21,178 nt of DNA from a virus. The notes under the pieces were generated by a model. The model saw only the letters and a list, made by a program, of their open reading frames with translations. It did no database searches and was not told where the DNA came from. The translations under genes were made by a program, and so were the position numbers. Of the stretch, positions 13,136 to 20,681 are shown one piece after another (the stretch's first letter is position 1; each line of letters begins with the position of its first letter). Location: the IMG/VR virus record IMGVR_UViG_3300018424_000311, positions 1 through 21,178 of that record. One strand, written 5' to 3'.

Positions 13136-16100
13136 ATGGCATTAGTATCACCAGGTGTACAGGTTTCAGTTATTGACGAGAGTTTTTATACTCCTGCTGA
13201 ACCAGGCACAACACCAATTATTTTTGTGGCAACACAAGAAAACAAAACTAATCCAGGTGGCACAGGTGTAGCACCTGGTACGTTAAAAGCGAATGCAAAC
13301 AAAGTTTATTTGATGAGTTCACAACGTGAACTAGCAGAAACATTTGGCGATCCGCTTTTCTACACAGACGAAAACAACAATCCAATTCACGGCGGCGAGC
13401 AAAACGAATATGGTCTACAAGCAGCATATTCATTCCTTGGCGTAGCAAACAGAGCATATGTTGTGCGTACAGATTTAAACCTAGATGCAATTACAGGTAG
13501 TGCAACAGCAACAACTGGTAACCCAACAGACGGGTCATACTGGTTTGACACAAACGATTCATTCTACGGTATTTTTGAATGGAATGGCGCAGCAGCATCA
13601 GCAGCAGGCGGACAAACATTCTCAAATAAAGTTCCACATGTAATTACAGATACAACAAAAGTTGTTAATTTTGCTGGCGGTGATTATACACCAAAAGGCA
13701 GCGTAGGCGGCATCGGCGATTACGCAGTTGTAGCAGTAACTACTGTAAACAGAATTTGGTATAAAAATACTGCCGGTACTTGGGTAGAAGTTGGTAGTAA
13801 CAACTGGAAAAATAGTTGGCCATTTGTTGTTGGTTCAGCAAATCCAACAATTTCAGGTACAGGTAATCTTTCATTTACAGTTGACGGATCTTCTCTATGG
13901 ACAGTAACAACAACAGGCACAACATTAACTCAGGTAGTAGCAGACATTAACGGCAATGCAAATTTATCATCAAATGGTATTTCGGCAGCAGCAGTTGGTG
14001 GTGCACTAGCACTATACTTTGCACCAACAGCAGACGACATGATGGACGACATTATTGTTGCAGGTGATGCACAACTATTATCAGATTTAGGTATTACTGC
14101 AAAAACATACTACGGTCCAGAAGTAACAATTGCACCACATACACAAGTACCAGAATACAAGTCACGTGATACAAATCCACGTCCATCTGGTTCAATTTGG
14201 ATTAAAACAACTACTCCAAACTTGGGTGCAAACATTGCAATGAAAACATACAGTGACGCAACAAGCACTTGGTCAACTATTTCAGCACCAATGTATGCAA
14301 GCGGTCAAAGTGCAATTTACAATCTTGACTCAACAGGCGGTGGTGTAAACATTCCACTAGGAAGCGTATACACAGTATACAACATCGGCGAAGACAGTGA
14401 GCCTTTAGGTACATTTGCATTTAAGCGTAGAAACTCAACTGGTGCAACAACTATTACTAGTGCAGCAGTTACAGCAACTACATTTAATGGCGGTAGTTAC
14501 ACATTTGAAATTCAAGAAAGCATCAAAGGACAAGAAGCATTAAGTACTCAAAGTATCATTTCTTGGACAGCAACAGGTGCAACAACAGACGCAGAAGCAA
14601 TGGCAGATGCTATCAACGGCGCAGGCATGGTAAACGTAACTGCAAGTGTTAACACTAAAAACCAAATTGTTATCACACACGCACTTGGCGGAGAAATGAG
14701 ATTTATTGACTGGGATAGCACATTAGATAATGTGTTTACACCTTTTGATTCAACTGTTCCGAGTTCAACTGCAAATCTATATTACTCACCAGGAACTGAT
14801 GTTAACACTTCACCTAAAAAGTTCACAGCAAGTAACTGGGCAGATTTAACATATACTGCAAAAGACGGTGAACCAACAACAACTCCAGCAGATGGAGCAC
14901 TATGGTACAGCAGTGTTGTTGACGAAGTTGACATTATGATTCATAACGGTACAGACTGGGTTGGTTATCATAACTATGACCACACAGGTACAGGCGCAGT
15001 AGGTCCTACAAGCACAAACAACGCAACTGGTCCAATTGTTGCAGCAAGTGCTCCAACAAAGCAATCAGATGGTGTAAGTACTCTAGTCGAAGGCGACCTA
15101 TGGGTTAGCACAGCAGACTTAGAAAACTTCCCACAAATTTATCGTTGGAATGCAGGAACAACTAAATGGGTATTACTAGACAAAACTGATCAAACTACTG
15201 AAAACGGTGTGCTATTTGATGATGCACGTTGGGCATCAGCAGGTGCATCAGAAGATGCAACAGATATTGCAGATCTACTAGTAAGCGATTATTTAGATCC
15301 AGATGCTCCAGATCCAGCACTATATCCAAAAGGCATGTTGCTTTGGAACACACGTAGAAGCGGATTTAACGTCAAGCGTTTTGAACGTGACTACATTGAC
15401 ACACTAGGTGAAAATGTACGCAACAACGACGAAGCAATGAGCGGTTACTATCCACATCGTTGGGTTACTGAATCAGCAAACAATGCAGATGGCAGCGGAT
15501 CATTTGGACGTAATGCACAGCGTAAAGTTGTTGTTCAAGCAATGCAAGCAACAATCAACTCAACTGAAGATCTACGTGATGACGAAACACGTATCTTTAA
15601 CTTGATTGCAGCACCAGGTTATCCAGAATTAATTGGCGAAATGATTAGCCTAAACTATGACAGAGGATTAACAGCATTTGTTGTAGGTGATAGCCCAATG
15701 AGACTTGCACCAAATACTACTTCGATTAGCGAATGGGCAACCAACGTTAATCAAGCAGTTGAAGATAACGACTTAGGACTAGTAAGCAGAGATGAATATC
15801 TAGGCGTTTACTATCCAGCAGGCTTTAGTAGTGACAATGCAGGAAACAACATTGTTGTTCCAGCATCACACATGGCACTACGTACAATTGCACTAAGTGA
15901 TCAAGTTTCTTACCCATGGTTTGCACCAGCAGGTACAAGACGTGGTGGTGTTACTAACGCAACAGCATCAGGTTACATTAATGCAGAAGGCGAATTTGTA
16001 AGTATTGCACTTAACGAAGGACAGCGTGACACACTATATCAAAACAACGTTAACCCAATTACATTCCTAAATGGAGCAGGGTTGGTTGTATTTGGTCAGA

Positions 16101-16447
16101 AAACTCGTGCTAGAAACGCAAGTGCAGTTGACAGAATCAACGTTGCAAGATTGGTTGTATATCTACGTAGCCAACTTAAGAAACTTGCAAAACCATACAT
16201 CTTTGAACCAAACGATAAAATCACACGTGATGAAATCAAACAACAGGTTGAAAGTTTAATGGTTGAACTGATTGGTTTGAGAGCAATTTATGACTATTTG
16301 GTTGTGTGTGATGAAACAAACAACACTCCAAATAGAATTGATAGAAACGAACTATATGTTGATATCGCTATTGAACCAGTTAAGGCAGTTGAATTTATTT
16401 ACATTCCGCTACGCCTTAAAAACACAGGAGAAATCGCAGGTTTATAA
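13136..16447 (+). CDS. 18: Contractile tail sheath protein gp18, enlarged
   Basis: 1103 residues. The start, MALVSPGVQVSVIDESFY, and residues 26-110 are the conserved sheath N-terminal domain. Residues 740-1103 are the conserved C-terminal domain: VVGDSP, WFAPAG (928-933), INPI-like NVNPITFLNG, VVFGQKTR, then RLVVYLRSQLKKLAKPYIFEPND and ELYVDIAIEPVKAVEFIYIPLRL, the strands that knit neighbouring subunits together. T4 gp18 has 659 residues; the extra material sits between about 120 and 720. It contains several short modules beginning (D/E/S)GxxW (132, 351, 586, 652) and ending in WNG- or NGxxW-type strands, facing outward by analogy with T4's protruding domains. A strong GAGGAG ribosome site precedes it, and a G5/C5 hairpin follows the stop. 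Confidence 0.92.
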   Translation: MALVSPGVQVSVIDESFYTPAEPGTTPIIFVATQENKTNPGGTGVAPGTLKANANKVYLMSSQRELAETFGDPLFYTDENNNPIHGGEQNEYGLQAAYSFLGVANRAYVVRTDLNLDAITGSATATTGNPTDGSYWFDTNDSFYGIFEWNGAAASAAGGQTFSNKVPHVITDTTKVVNFAGGDYTPKGSVGGIGDYAVVAVTTVNRIWYKNTAGTWVEVGSNNWKNSWPFVVGSANPTISGTGNLSFTVDGSSLWTVTTTGTTLTQVVADINGNANLSSNGISAAAVGGALALYFAPTADDMMDDIIVAGDAQLLSDLGITAKTYYGPEVTIAPHTQVPEYKSRDTNPRPSGSIWIKTTTPNLGANIAMKTYSDATSTWSTISAPMYASGQSAIYNLDSTGGGVNIPLGSVYTVYNIGEDSEPLGTFAFKRRNSTGATTITSAAVTATTFNGGSYTFEIQESIKGQEALSTQSIISWTATGATTDAEAMADAINGAGMVNVTASVNTKNQIVITHALGGEMRFIDWDSTLDNVFTPFDSTVPSSTANLYYSPGTDVNTSPKKFTASNWADLTYTAKDGEPTTTPADGALWYSSVVDEVDIMIHNGTDWVGYHNYDHTGTGAVGPTSTNNATGPIVAASAPTKQSDGVSTLVEGDLWVSTADLENFPQIYRWNAGTTKWVLLDKTDQTTENGVLFDDARWASAGASEDATDIADLLVSDYLDPDAPDPALYPKGMLLWNTRRSGFNVKRFERDYIDTLGENVRNNDEAMSGYYPHRWVTESANNADGSGSFGRNAQRKVVVQAMQATINSTEDLRDDETRIFNLIAAPGYPELIGEMISLNYDRGLTAFVVGDSPMRLAPNTTSISEWATNVNQAVEDNDLGLVSRDEYLGVYYPAGFSSDNAGNNIVVPASHMALRTIALSDQVSYPWFAPAGTRRGGVTNATASGYINAEGEFVSIALNEGQRDTLYQNNVNPITFLNGAGLVVFGQKTRARNASAVDRINVARLVVYLRSQLKKLAKPYIFEPNDKITRDEIKQQVESLMVELIGLRAIYDYLVVCDETNNTPNRIDRNELYVDIAIEPVKAVEFIYIPLRLKNTGEIAGL

Positions 16448-16456
16448 GTCATAATA

Positions 16457-16482
16457 TAGGGGGTTATTGATTTAACCCCCTA
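16457..16482 (+). terminator. Strong G/C-clamped hairpin after gp18
   Basis: TAGGGGGTTA pairs perfectly with TAACCCCCTA around TTGATT (10-bp stem). No T-run follows; ATAT and then the gp19 late octamer come directly after. It probably blocks or slows read-through from the sheath gene or protects its 3' end, leaving gp19 under its own promoter. Confidence 0.65.
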
Positions 16483-16486
16483 ATAT

Positions 16487-16494
16487 GATAAATA
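16487..16494 (+). promoter_or_regulatory. Late promoter before gp19
   Basis: GATAAATA with a predicted start near 16500 gives a 17-base leader containing AGGAG (16504-16508), eight bases before the gp19 ATG. The spacing is right for both transcription and translation. Confidence 0.7.
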
Positions 16495-16516
16495 CTTGTG
16501 AATAGGAGTATATTAT

Positions 16517-17140
16517 ATGGCAATCTCAAGTCTATCAAAATTAACAGTACCATTAGCAACTAATGACAGTGCAGCGTCACAAGGTTTGCTAATGCCAAAA
16601 CTACAGTACCGTTTTCGTGTTACTTTAGAAAACTTTGGTGTATCAACACCAACAACAGAACTTACAAAGCAAGTAATGGATGTAACTCGTCCAACAATTA
16701 CTTTTGAAAACATGGAAATTCCAGTATACAACAGTAAAATTAATCTTGCTGGTAAGCACACATGGAGCCCATTGTCACTTAACATGCGTGACGATGTAAA
16801 CGGCAACGTTCAAAAACTAGTTGGCGAACAGTTACAGAAACAGTTTGACTTTATGGAACAAGCAAGTGCAGCATCTGGTATTGATTACAAGTTCTTAACA
16901 AGAATTGAAATCCTAGATGGCGGTAATGGTGACTTAACTCCGAATGTATTAGAAACTTGGGAATGTTATGGTTGCTATGTTAACGAAGCAAATTACAACA
17001 CACTTAACTATGCAACAAACGAACCAGCAACAGTGTCACTAAGCATTACATATGACAACGCAATCCAAACACCAGAAGAAACAGGTGTTGGTACAGATGT
17101 AGGCAGAACACTTGGTACAGCAGCAACAGGTGCCGGCTGA
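16517..17140 (+). CDS. 19: Tail tube protein gp19
   Basis: 207 residues with the T4-like tube fold: an early strand LQYRFRVTLENFG, then TKQVMDVTRPTITFENMEIPVYNSKINLAGKHTWSPLSLNMRDD, which is the hallmark stretch of gp19 (the VDRP/Y-N-S/W-xPLxLxxRDD pattern), then QLQKQFDFMEQ and ETWECYGCYVNEANYNTLNYA. In T4, hexamers of gp19 (163 residues) stack to form the DNA-conducting tube inside the sheath. The C-terminus here has an extra Gly/Thr tail. It has its own late promoter, ribosome site and terminator, which suits a protein needed in hundreds of copies per virion. Confidence 0.9.
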   Translation: MAISSLSKLTVPLATNDSAASQGLLMPKLQYRFRVTLENFGVSTPTTELTKQVMDVTRPTITFENMEIPVYNSKINLAGKHTWSPLSLNMRDDVNGNVQKLVGEQLQKQFDFMEQASAASGIDYKFLTRIEILDGGNGDLTPNVLETWECYGCYVNEANYNTLNYATNEPATVSLSITYDNAIQTPEETGVGTDVGRTLGTAATGAG

Positions 17141-17167
17141 TAAAAATTAAAATGATTGCCAATTTAG

Positions 17168-17196
17168 AGGAGTACATTTTTATGTACTCCTTTTTT
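17168..17196 (+). terminator. Intrinsic terminator after gp19
   Basis: AGGAGTACAT and ATGTACTCCT form a 10-bp perfect stem with a TTTT loop, followed by six T (17191-17196). This is the most canonical Rho-independent terminator in the window. Confidence 0.9.
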
Positions 17197-17220
17197 ATTA
17201 TGTGCGCACTTATTAGAAAA

Positions 17221-17228
17221 GATAAATA
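17221..17228 (+). promoter_or_regulatory. Late promoter 5 bases before the ATG
   Basis: GATAAATA is followed by TTATT and then the ATG at 17234. With the T4 late octamer ending at -6, the predicted +1 is the A of the ATG. No Shine-Dalgarno lies between. The arrangement is the same as at gp14. Confidence 0.65.
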
Positions 17229-17233
17229 TTATT

Positions 17234-18310
17234 ATGGCAAATCCGTTTTCAGGTTTATTTGATAATTTAATTAATGGTGCTCTTAGTCCAAAAGGTGACT
17301 TAGGAGATTACACCCATGCGAGCAAAGTATTTGTAGATGGCAATATGAGGCTTGCACCTAAATTCAAACACATGTTCCATGTGGTTTTGAATATAAATCC
17401 TAACGTTACACTAAATGGTAACAGCGGTTGGACAAATACTACTAAACGTGAAATAAACTTACTTTGTAAAAGTGTTGACTTGCCTAGTTTCAGTATGCAA
17501 ACAGAAACACTTAATCAATACAATCGTAAAAAAGTTATACAAACCAGTGTTAACTATGATCCTATTAATATGGTATGGCACGATGACAATGCAGGATTAA
17601 CTAATTTTCTTTGGAAAAACTATTTTAACTATTATTACAGCGATGCACAGCATGTGCAACAAACTGAGGGTCCTCCTGCTGTAACCGATGCTGCTTACAA
17701 CAGAGTAAGTAATAAAAACAGTGCATACGGTGCAGGCGGCGTAATGAAAAATAGATTTGGTTTAGATAGACCGGGTAAAAACGATAACTTTTTTACAAGT
17801 ATTCAAGTATTCCAATTACATCCACAAAATGGACGTTCTACTAATACAAGTTATACATTTATAAATCCGCTAATTGATCAATGGGATCATGATGAAGCAA
17901 ACAGCGAAGGTAGCGAATTTGCAATCAACAGAATGCGTTTTAGTTACGAAACTGTGTTAACTGATAGAGATTACACAGTGCCTGATATTATTCCAGCAGG
18001 GTTTGGTGAGTATAGATATGATCAAGGACCTAGCCCATTAAGTCCAGCAGGTGGTGGTGCTTCAAGTTTATTTGGCACAGGCGGAGTTCTAGCAGGTGCA
18101 GCAACTACATTAGGAAACATACAATCAGGTAATTTGCTCGGTGCTTTAATTACGGGTGCAAACACTGTTCGTAATGGAAGAGGACTTACACTAGGAAGCA
18201 TTGTAAATGAAATAATTAGCACAGGAGAAAGTGCTATAACCGATGTTCTTATTCCAGGCGCATTTGGACAAAATACAACAGATGCACAATCAAGGAATGA
18301 CTTATTATGA
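17234..18310 (+). CDS. Second tail-tube-fold protein, probable baseplate-tube component (gp54/gp48/gp19-like)
   Basis: 358 residues. The core reads like a larger gp19 relative: RLAPKFKHMFHVVLNINP is a tube-fold first strand, KREINLLCKSVDLPSFSMQTETLNQYNRKKVIQTSVNYDPINMVWHDD parallels the strand-loop-strand region of gp19, and FLWKNYFNYYYSD is the following helix. FFTSIQVFQLHP and the RMRFSYETVLTDRDY end of the core close the barrel. The C-terminal 80 residues are Gly/Ala-rich. In T4, gp54 (320 residues) and gp48 (364 residues) have this fold and start the tube at the baseplate; length favours such a role. The exact orthologue is not settled. Its stop overlaps the next start (ATGA at 18307-18310). 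The mRNA may be leaderless. Confidence 0.62.
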   Translation: MANPFSGLFDNLINGALSPKGDLGDYTHASKVFVDGNMRLAPKFKHMFHVVLNINPNVTLNGNSGWTNTTKREINLLCKSVDLPSFSMQTETLNQYNRKKVIQTSVNYDPINMVWHDDNAGLTNFLWKNYFNYYYSDAQHVQQTEGPPAVTDAAYNRVSNKNSAYGAGGVMKNRFGLDRPGKNDNFFTSIQVFQLHPQNGRSTNTSYTFINPLIDQWDHDEANSEGSEFAINRMRFSYETVLTDRDYTVPDIIPAGFGEYRYDQGPSPLSPAGGGASSLFGTGGVLAGAATTLGNIQSGNLLGALITGANTVRNGRGLTLGSIVNEIISTGESAITDVLIPGAFGQNTTDAQSRNDLL

Positions 18311-18672
18311 GTTATCAATCTACATTAACAAACAAAGATGTAACTGTTAAAACAAAAAGTTATTTTGACAATTATCAAAAAGATAGGATAAGTTATCCAA
18401 GTAATCAAGTTGACGCTGTTGTTGGATTTTTTGAATCAAGAGGATTTGAAAAAACAGCAGCAATTAATACTGCTACTGTTCTTCTACAACAAGCAAAAGT
18501 TGACAATTATAATGTTATGGAACTGCTAGATAATCTAAGAAAGTTTGAAAAGCCTCAACTAAATGAATTAATTGGTGCAATATTAAACAACAATAGAGAC
18601 AACATCAGCAGAATAGGATTTAGAGCAGCATTAAATTTAGAAAACAAATCTGCTCGTAATATAATTTACTAA
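18307..18672 (+). CDS. Unrecognised protein coupled to the tube-like gene, 121 residues
   Basis: It starts four bases inside the preceding gene (ATGA), with AAGGA upstream. I cannot name the family. The middle is helical: AVVGFFESRGFEKTAAINTATVLLQQAKVDNYNVMELLDNLRKF, then LNELIGAILNNNRDNISRIGFR. That is compatible with a small all-helical virion or assembly protein with a closing Arg/Asn-rich tail. It has no Cys, signal peptide or membrane segment. Its position between a tube-baseplate protein and head-completion gp4 suggests a late, structural or assembly role. The next gene begins one base after its stop. Confidence 0.78.
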   Translation: MSYQSTLTNKDVTVKTKSYFDNYQKDRISYPSNQVDAVVGFFESRGFEKTAAINTATVLLQQAKVDNYNVMELLDNLRKFEKPQLNELIGAILNNNRDNISRIGFRAALNLENKSARNIIY

Positions 18673-18673
18673 A

Positions 18674-19111
18674 ATGAAACAATATGCACAAGGCAAATTT
18701 ACACCAAAAAACCCTGACAAGTATGTAGGTGGTAGAACTCCAACTTATAGAAGCAGTTGGGAATTTGCTTTTATGCGTTTTTGCGACGAACATCCTAGTG
18801 TAAGTAAATGGGCAAGCGAAGCAGTAAAAATACCTTATAGAAATCCATTTACAGGCAAACACACAATTTATGTACCAGATTTTTTTATTGCATATGTTGA
18901 TGCTAACGGCAAACAACATGCAGAATTAATTGAAGTTAAACCAAGCAATCAAATGACAATGGAAAGTGCTGGACGTAATAAACGTAATCAAGCACATGTA
19001 GTTTTGAACAAAGCAAAATGGGAAGCAGCAAATGCTTACTGTAAACAAAACAACATCAAGTTTAGAGTTGTAAGCGAAAAAGATATTTTCCATACTGGTG
19101 GTAGAAGATAA
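18674..19111 (+). CDS. 4: Head completion protein gp4 with nuclease-like motif
   Basis: 145 residues, close to T4 gp4 (150). The shared pattern is KYxGGRTPTYRSSWE (E30), FMRFCDEHPSVSKWASE, IPYRNPFTGKHTIYVPDFF (P68-D69), then AELIEVKP (E87, K89). SSWE...PD...ExK is the layout of PD-(D/E)xK nucleases, as in TnsA-like and related proteins, so a DNA-cutting or DNA-binding activity at the filled head is plausible. In T4, gp4 acts after packaging to make heads competent for tail joining. It is tightly packed, one base after the previous stop. Its own stop (TAA) forms part of the late octamer for gp16. Confidence 0.85.
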   Translation: MKQYAQGKFTPKNPDKYVGGRTPTYRSSWEFAFMRFCDEHPSVSKWASEAVKIPYRNPFTGKHTIYVPDFFIAYVDANGKQHAELIEVKPSNQMTMESAGRNKRNQAHVVLNKAKWEAANAYCKQNNIKFRVVSEKDIFHTGGRR

Positions 19112-19114
19112 ATA
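19107..19114 (+). promoter_or_regulatory. Late promoter overlapping the gp4 stop
   Basis: GATAAATA contains the gp4 stop codon (TAA 19109-19111). The predicted start is near 19120. A TATAAT lies at 19124-19129 but has no -35 partner. The gp16 ATG is at 19141, with only a weak GGA before it. Confidence 0.6.
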
Positions 19115-19140
19115 ATAGTAGTATATAATGGAATATCTCT

Positions 19141-19620
19141 ATGACTAAAAAACTCGAAGATTTATTAAACTTACCCGATGCAAAAGAAATGGCCGAAGAG
19201 AAGCCAAAGCCTGTTGCGGCACAACAAGATACTTTTAGAGATATCGAAGAACTTGATAAAATAGCAGCAGCATTGCCTCAAGTTAAAGGTCTTGGTGAAT
19301 TAGCAGATCGAGAACTAAATGAAGTTGCAGATAAAGCAATGAGTGCATACGAAGATTTAATGGACCTAGGCATGAATGTTGAAAGTAGATACAGTGGTAG
19401 GGTATTTGAGGTCGCAGGAACAATGCTTAAAACCAATCTAGATGCCAAGGTTGCAAAACTAGATAAAAAACTAAAAATGGTTGAATTACAACTTAAAAAA
19501 CAAAAAATGGATCAAGACAATTTTGGAGATAACGGTGGATTCTCCGAAGGCGAAGGTTATGTTGTTACAGACAGAAACAGTTTGCTAGAACGTCTCAAAG
19601 GTCTCGATAAAGATAAATAG
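19141..19620 (+). CDS. 16: Probable small terminase subunit gp16
   Basis: 159 residues, close to T4 gp16 (164). An N-terminal acidic stretch (LEDLLNLPDAKE) is followed by TFRDIEELDKIAAALP, then a helical core (ELADRELNEVADKAMSAYEDLMDLGMNVESRYSGRVFEVAGTMLKTNLDAKVAKLDKKLKMVELQLKKQK), which is an expected coiled-coil oligomerisation region, and a short polar tail. In T4-like phages gp16 forms a ring that binds DNA ends and stimulates the gp17 motor. The large subunit is not in this window. The last codons GAT AAA TAG make the late octamer of the next gene. The assignment rests on length, helical pattern and context more than on a strong motif; a scaffold or other coiled-coil virion protein is the alternative. 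Confidence 0.65.
   Translation: MTKKLEDLLNLPDAKEMAEEKPKPVAAQQDTFRDIEELDKIAAALPQVKGLGELADRELNEVADKAMSAYEDLMDLGMNVESRYSGRVFEVAGTMLKTNLDAKVAKLDKKLKMVELQLKKQKMDQDNFGDNGGFSEGEGYVVTDRNSLLERLKGLDKDK
19612..19619 (+). promoter_or_regulatory. Late promoter overlapping the gp16 stop
   Basis: GATAAATA is formed by the final Asp-Lys codons plus the first two bases of the TAG stop. It is followed by GTATATAATGGGATCC, close to the leader of gp16. The predicted start is near 19625, 16 bases before the ATG at 19641. Confidence 0.6.
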
Positions 19621-19640
19621 TATATAATGGGATCCTTACA

Positions 19641-20189
19641 ATGAAAAAGATTAAAGAATTTATAACTGAATCGCATAGAACATATCCTTGGAAGATTGGC
19701 GTTGCTGGTCCGCTTCCTGAAGGTTGCGAAGAACAGATCAAAAGATGCATGGAAAAATGGACAGTTGCAAGTTGGACAAAAGGTAAGAAAACTCCTATCC
19801 AAGAACGTCCGTTAGATTTTCCACAACTAGAAAATATTGATGTGCAGTATTGGGATGCTGAAGTACGTTATCCTACAACAAGAGATGCTGTACAAGAATA
19901 CATTGCACAATGCTGCAATGTTCCAGCAAGTCACATTATTGTAAGACATCCTGAAGAGCCACAAGAACTTTACCAGAAAGAAAAAGATGATGGCCCTTAT
20001 GAAACAATATTAACTAAAGAAGACATGGGCGGCGAAAGTGCGCAAAAAGATGCAGGCGAATCACGCATTATGGATCTATTAAAAGAACTTGAAGCAGCAC
20101 GTAAAGAAAAAGACGATGCGTCCAGTGGTTTTAAAATGGAAGCAACAAAAGAAGAACCACAAAATAACCAAAGCGTAGTGGGGAACTAA
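19641..20189 (+). CDS. Probable encapsidated internal protein with capsid-targeting N-terminus, 182 residues
   Basis: The first ten residues, MKKIKEFITE, match the capsid-targeting sequence of T4 internal proteins (MKxxxEFIxE; T4 IPI and IPIII begin MKTYQEFIAE and MKTYQEFISE). They end in I-x-E, the cleavage signal of prohead protease gp21, so processing after Glu10 is predicted. The next 95 residues look like one compact domain: PWKIGVAGPLPEGCEEQIKRC, TPIQERPLDFPQLENIDVQYW and PTTRDAVQEYIAQCCNVPASHIIVRHPEEP. The C-terminal 70 residues are charged and look unstructured. I do not know the function of the domain. It is read from its own late promoter between terminase and an acidic protein, consistent with head morphogenesis. 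A non-virion role cannot be excluded. Confidence 0.75.
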   Translation: MKKIKEFITESHRTYPWKIGVAGPLPEGCEEQIKRCMEKWTVASWTKGKKTPIQERPLDFPQLENIDVQYWDAEVRYPTTRDAVQEYIAQCCNVPASHIIVRHPEEPQELYQKEKDDGPYETILTKEDMGGESAQKDAGESRIMDLLKELEAARKEKDDASSGFKMEATKEEPQNNQSVVGN

Positions 20190-20190
20190 A

Positions 20191-20664
20191 ATGCAAGATA
20201 AAACAATGCAAGACATATTGTCTAACTTTTTAAAAGCAGGACGCCTAACAGAAACCGAAGTTACAGAATGTGGCATGAGCGAAGGCGGAATGGAAAGTGG
20301 TGTAACACTTAAAACAAGCAGTGCAAGTGAAATGGCAGAAATTTTAAGAGCACTAGCAGGTGTAGAGTCAGGTAGTAAACCGGATATGCCTCCTATGGAT
20401 GCACCAATGGATATGCCAATGGATATGCCTATAAAAATGAAACTTCCAGCACCGGAGCCAGAAGAGGAACTGGAATCTTATGGCGACGAAATGGACAATG
20501 AACCAGAAGAAGAATACATGGATACAGATGATGTACTTCCGAGTGGCGACGACTTACACCGCAAAAAGCCATTAAAAGCAATGCGTGTAAAAGACCCAGC
20601 AGTTGAATCATCAATTAAAGATCGTTTGTGGGCAGCACTAAACGAAAAGAAAGCAGAGTTATAA
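20191..20664 (+). CDS. Acidic Met/Pro/Asp-rich protein, 157 residues, unknown
   Basis: It begins one base after the preceding stop; GTGGGG is a poor ribosome site, so coupling is likely. It has three parts. Residues 1-57 are helical (MQDILSNFLKAGRL...SEMAEILRALAGVE), and a single L-T-E (20-22 region) could be a prohead protease site. Residues 64-85 are a short repeat of PMDMP/APMDMP type, with acidic runs after it (EPEEELESYGDEMDNEPEEEYMDTDD). Residues 120-157 are basic and then helical (HRKKPLKAMRVKDPAVESSIKDRLWAAL). This looks like a core or scaffold-like head protein by composition and position, but I cannot name it. An intrinsic terminator follows. Confidence 0.75.
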   Translation: MQDKTMQDILSNFLKAGRLTETEVTECGMSEGGMESGVTLKTSSASEMAEILRALAGVESGSKPDMPPMDAPMDMPMDMPIKMKLPAPEPEEELESYGDEMDNEPEEEYMDTDDVLPSGDDLHRKKPLKAMRVKDPAVESSIKDRLWAALNEKKAEL

Positions 20665-20681
20665 TTTATAACACATAAGTC

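Noticed and set aside
16517-18310. Programmed frameshift between tail genes, as in lambda-like tails
   Set aside because: T4-like tails do not need one, the genes are separated by terminators or ATGA overlaps, and no slippery site was evident.
19124-19129. TATAAT as a sigma70 promoter for gp16
   Set aside because: No -35 sequence at 16-18 bases upstream; the late octamer just before it explains the site better. The same holds for 19623-19628.
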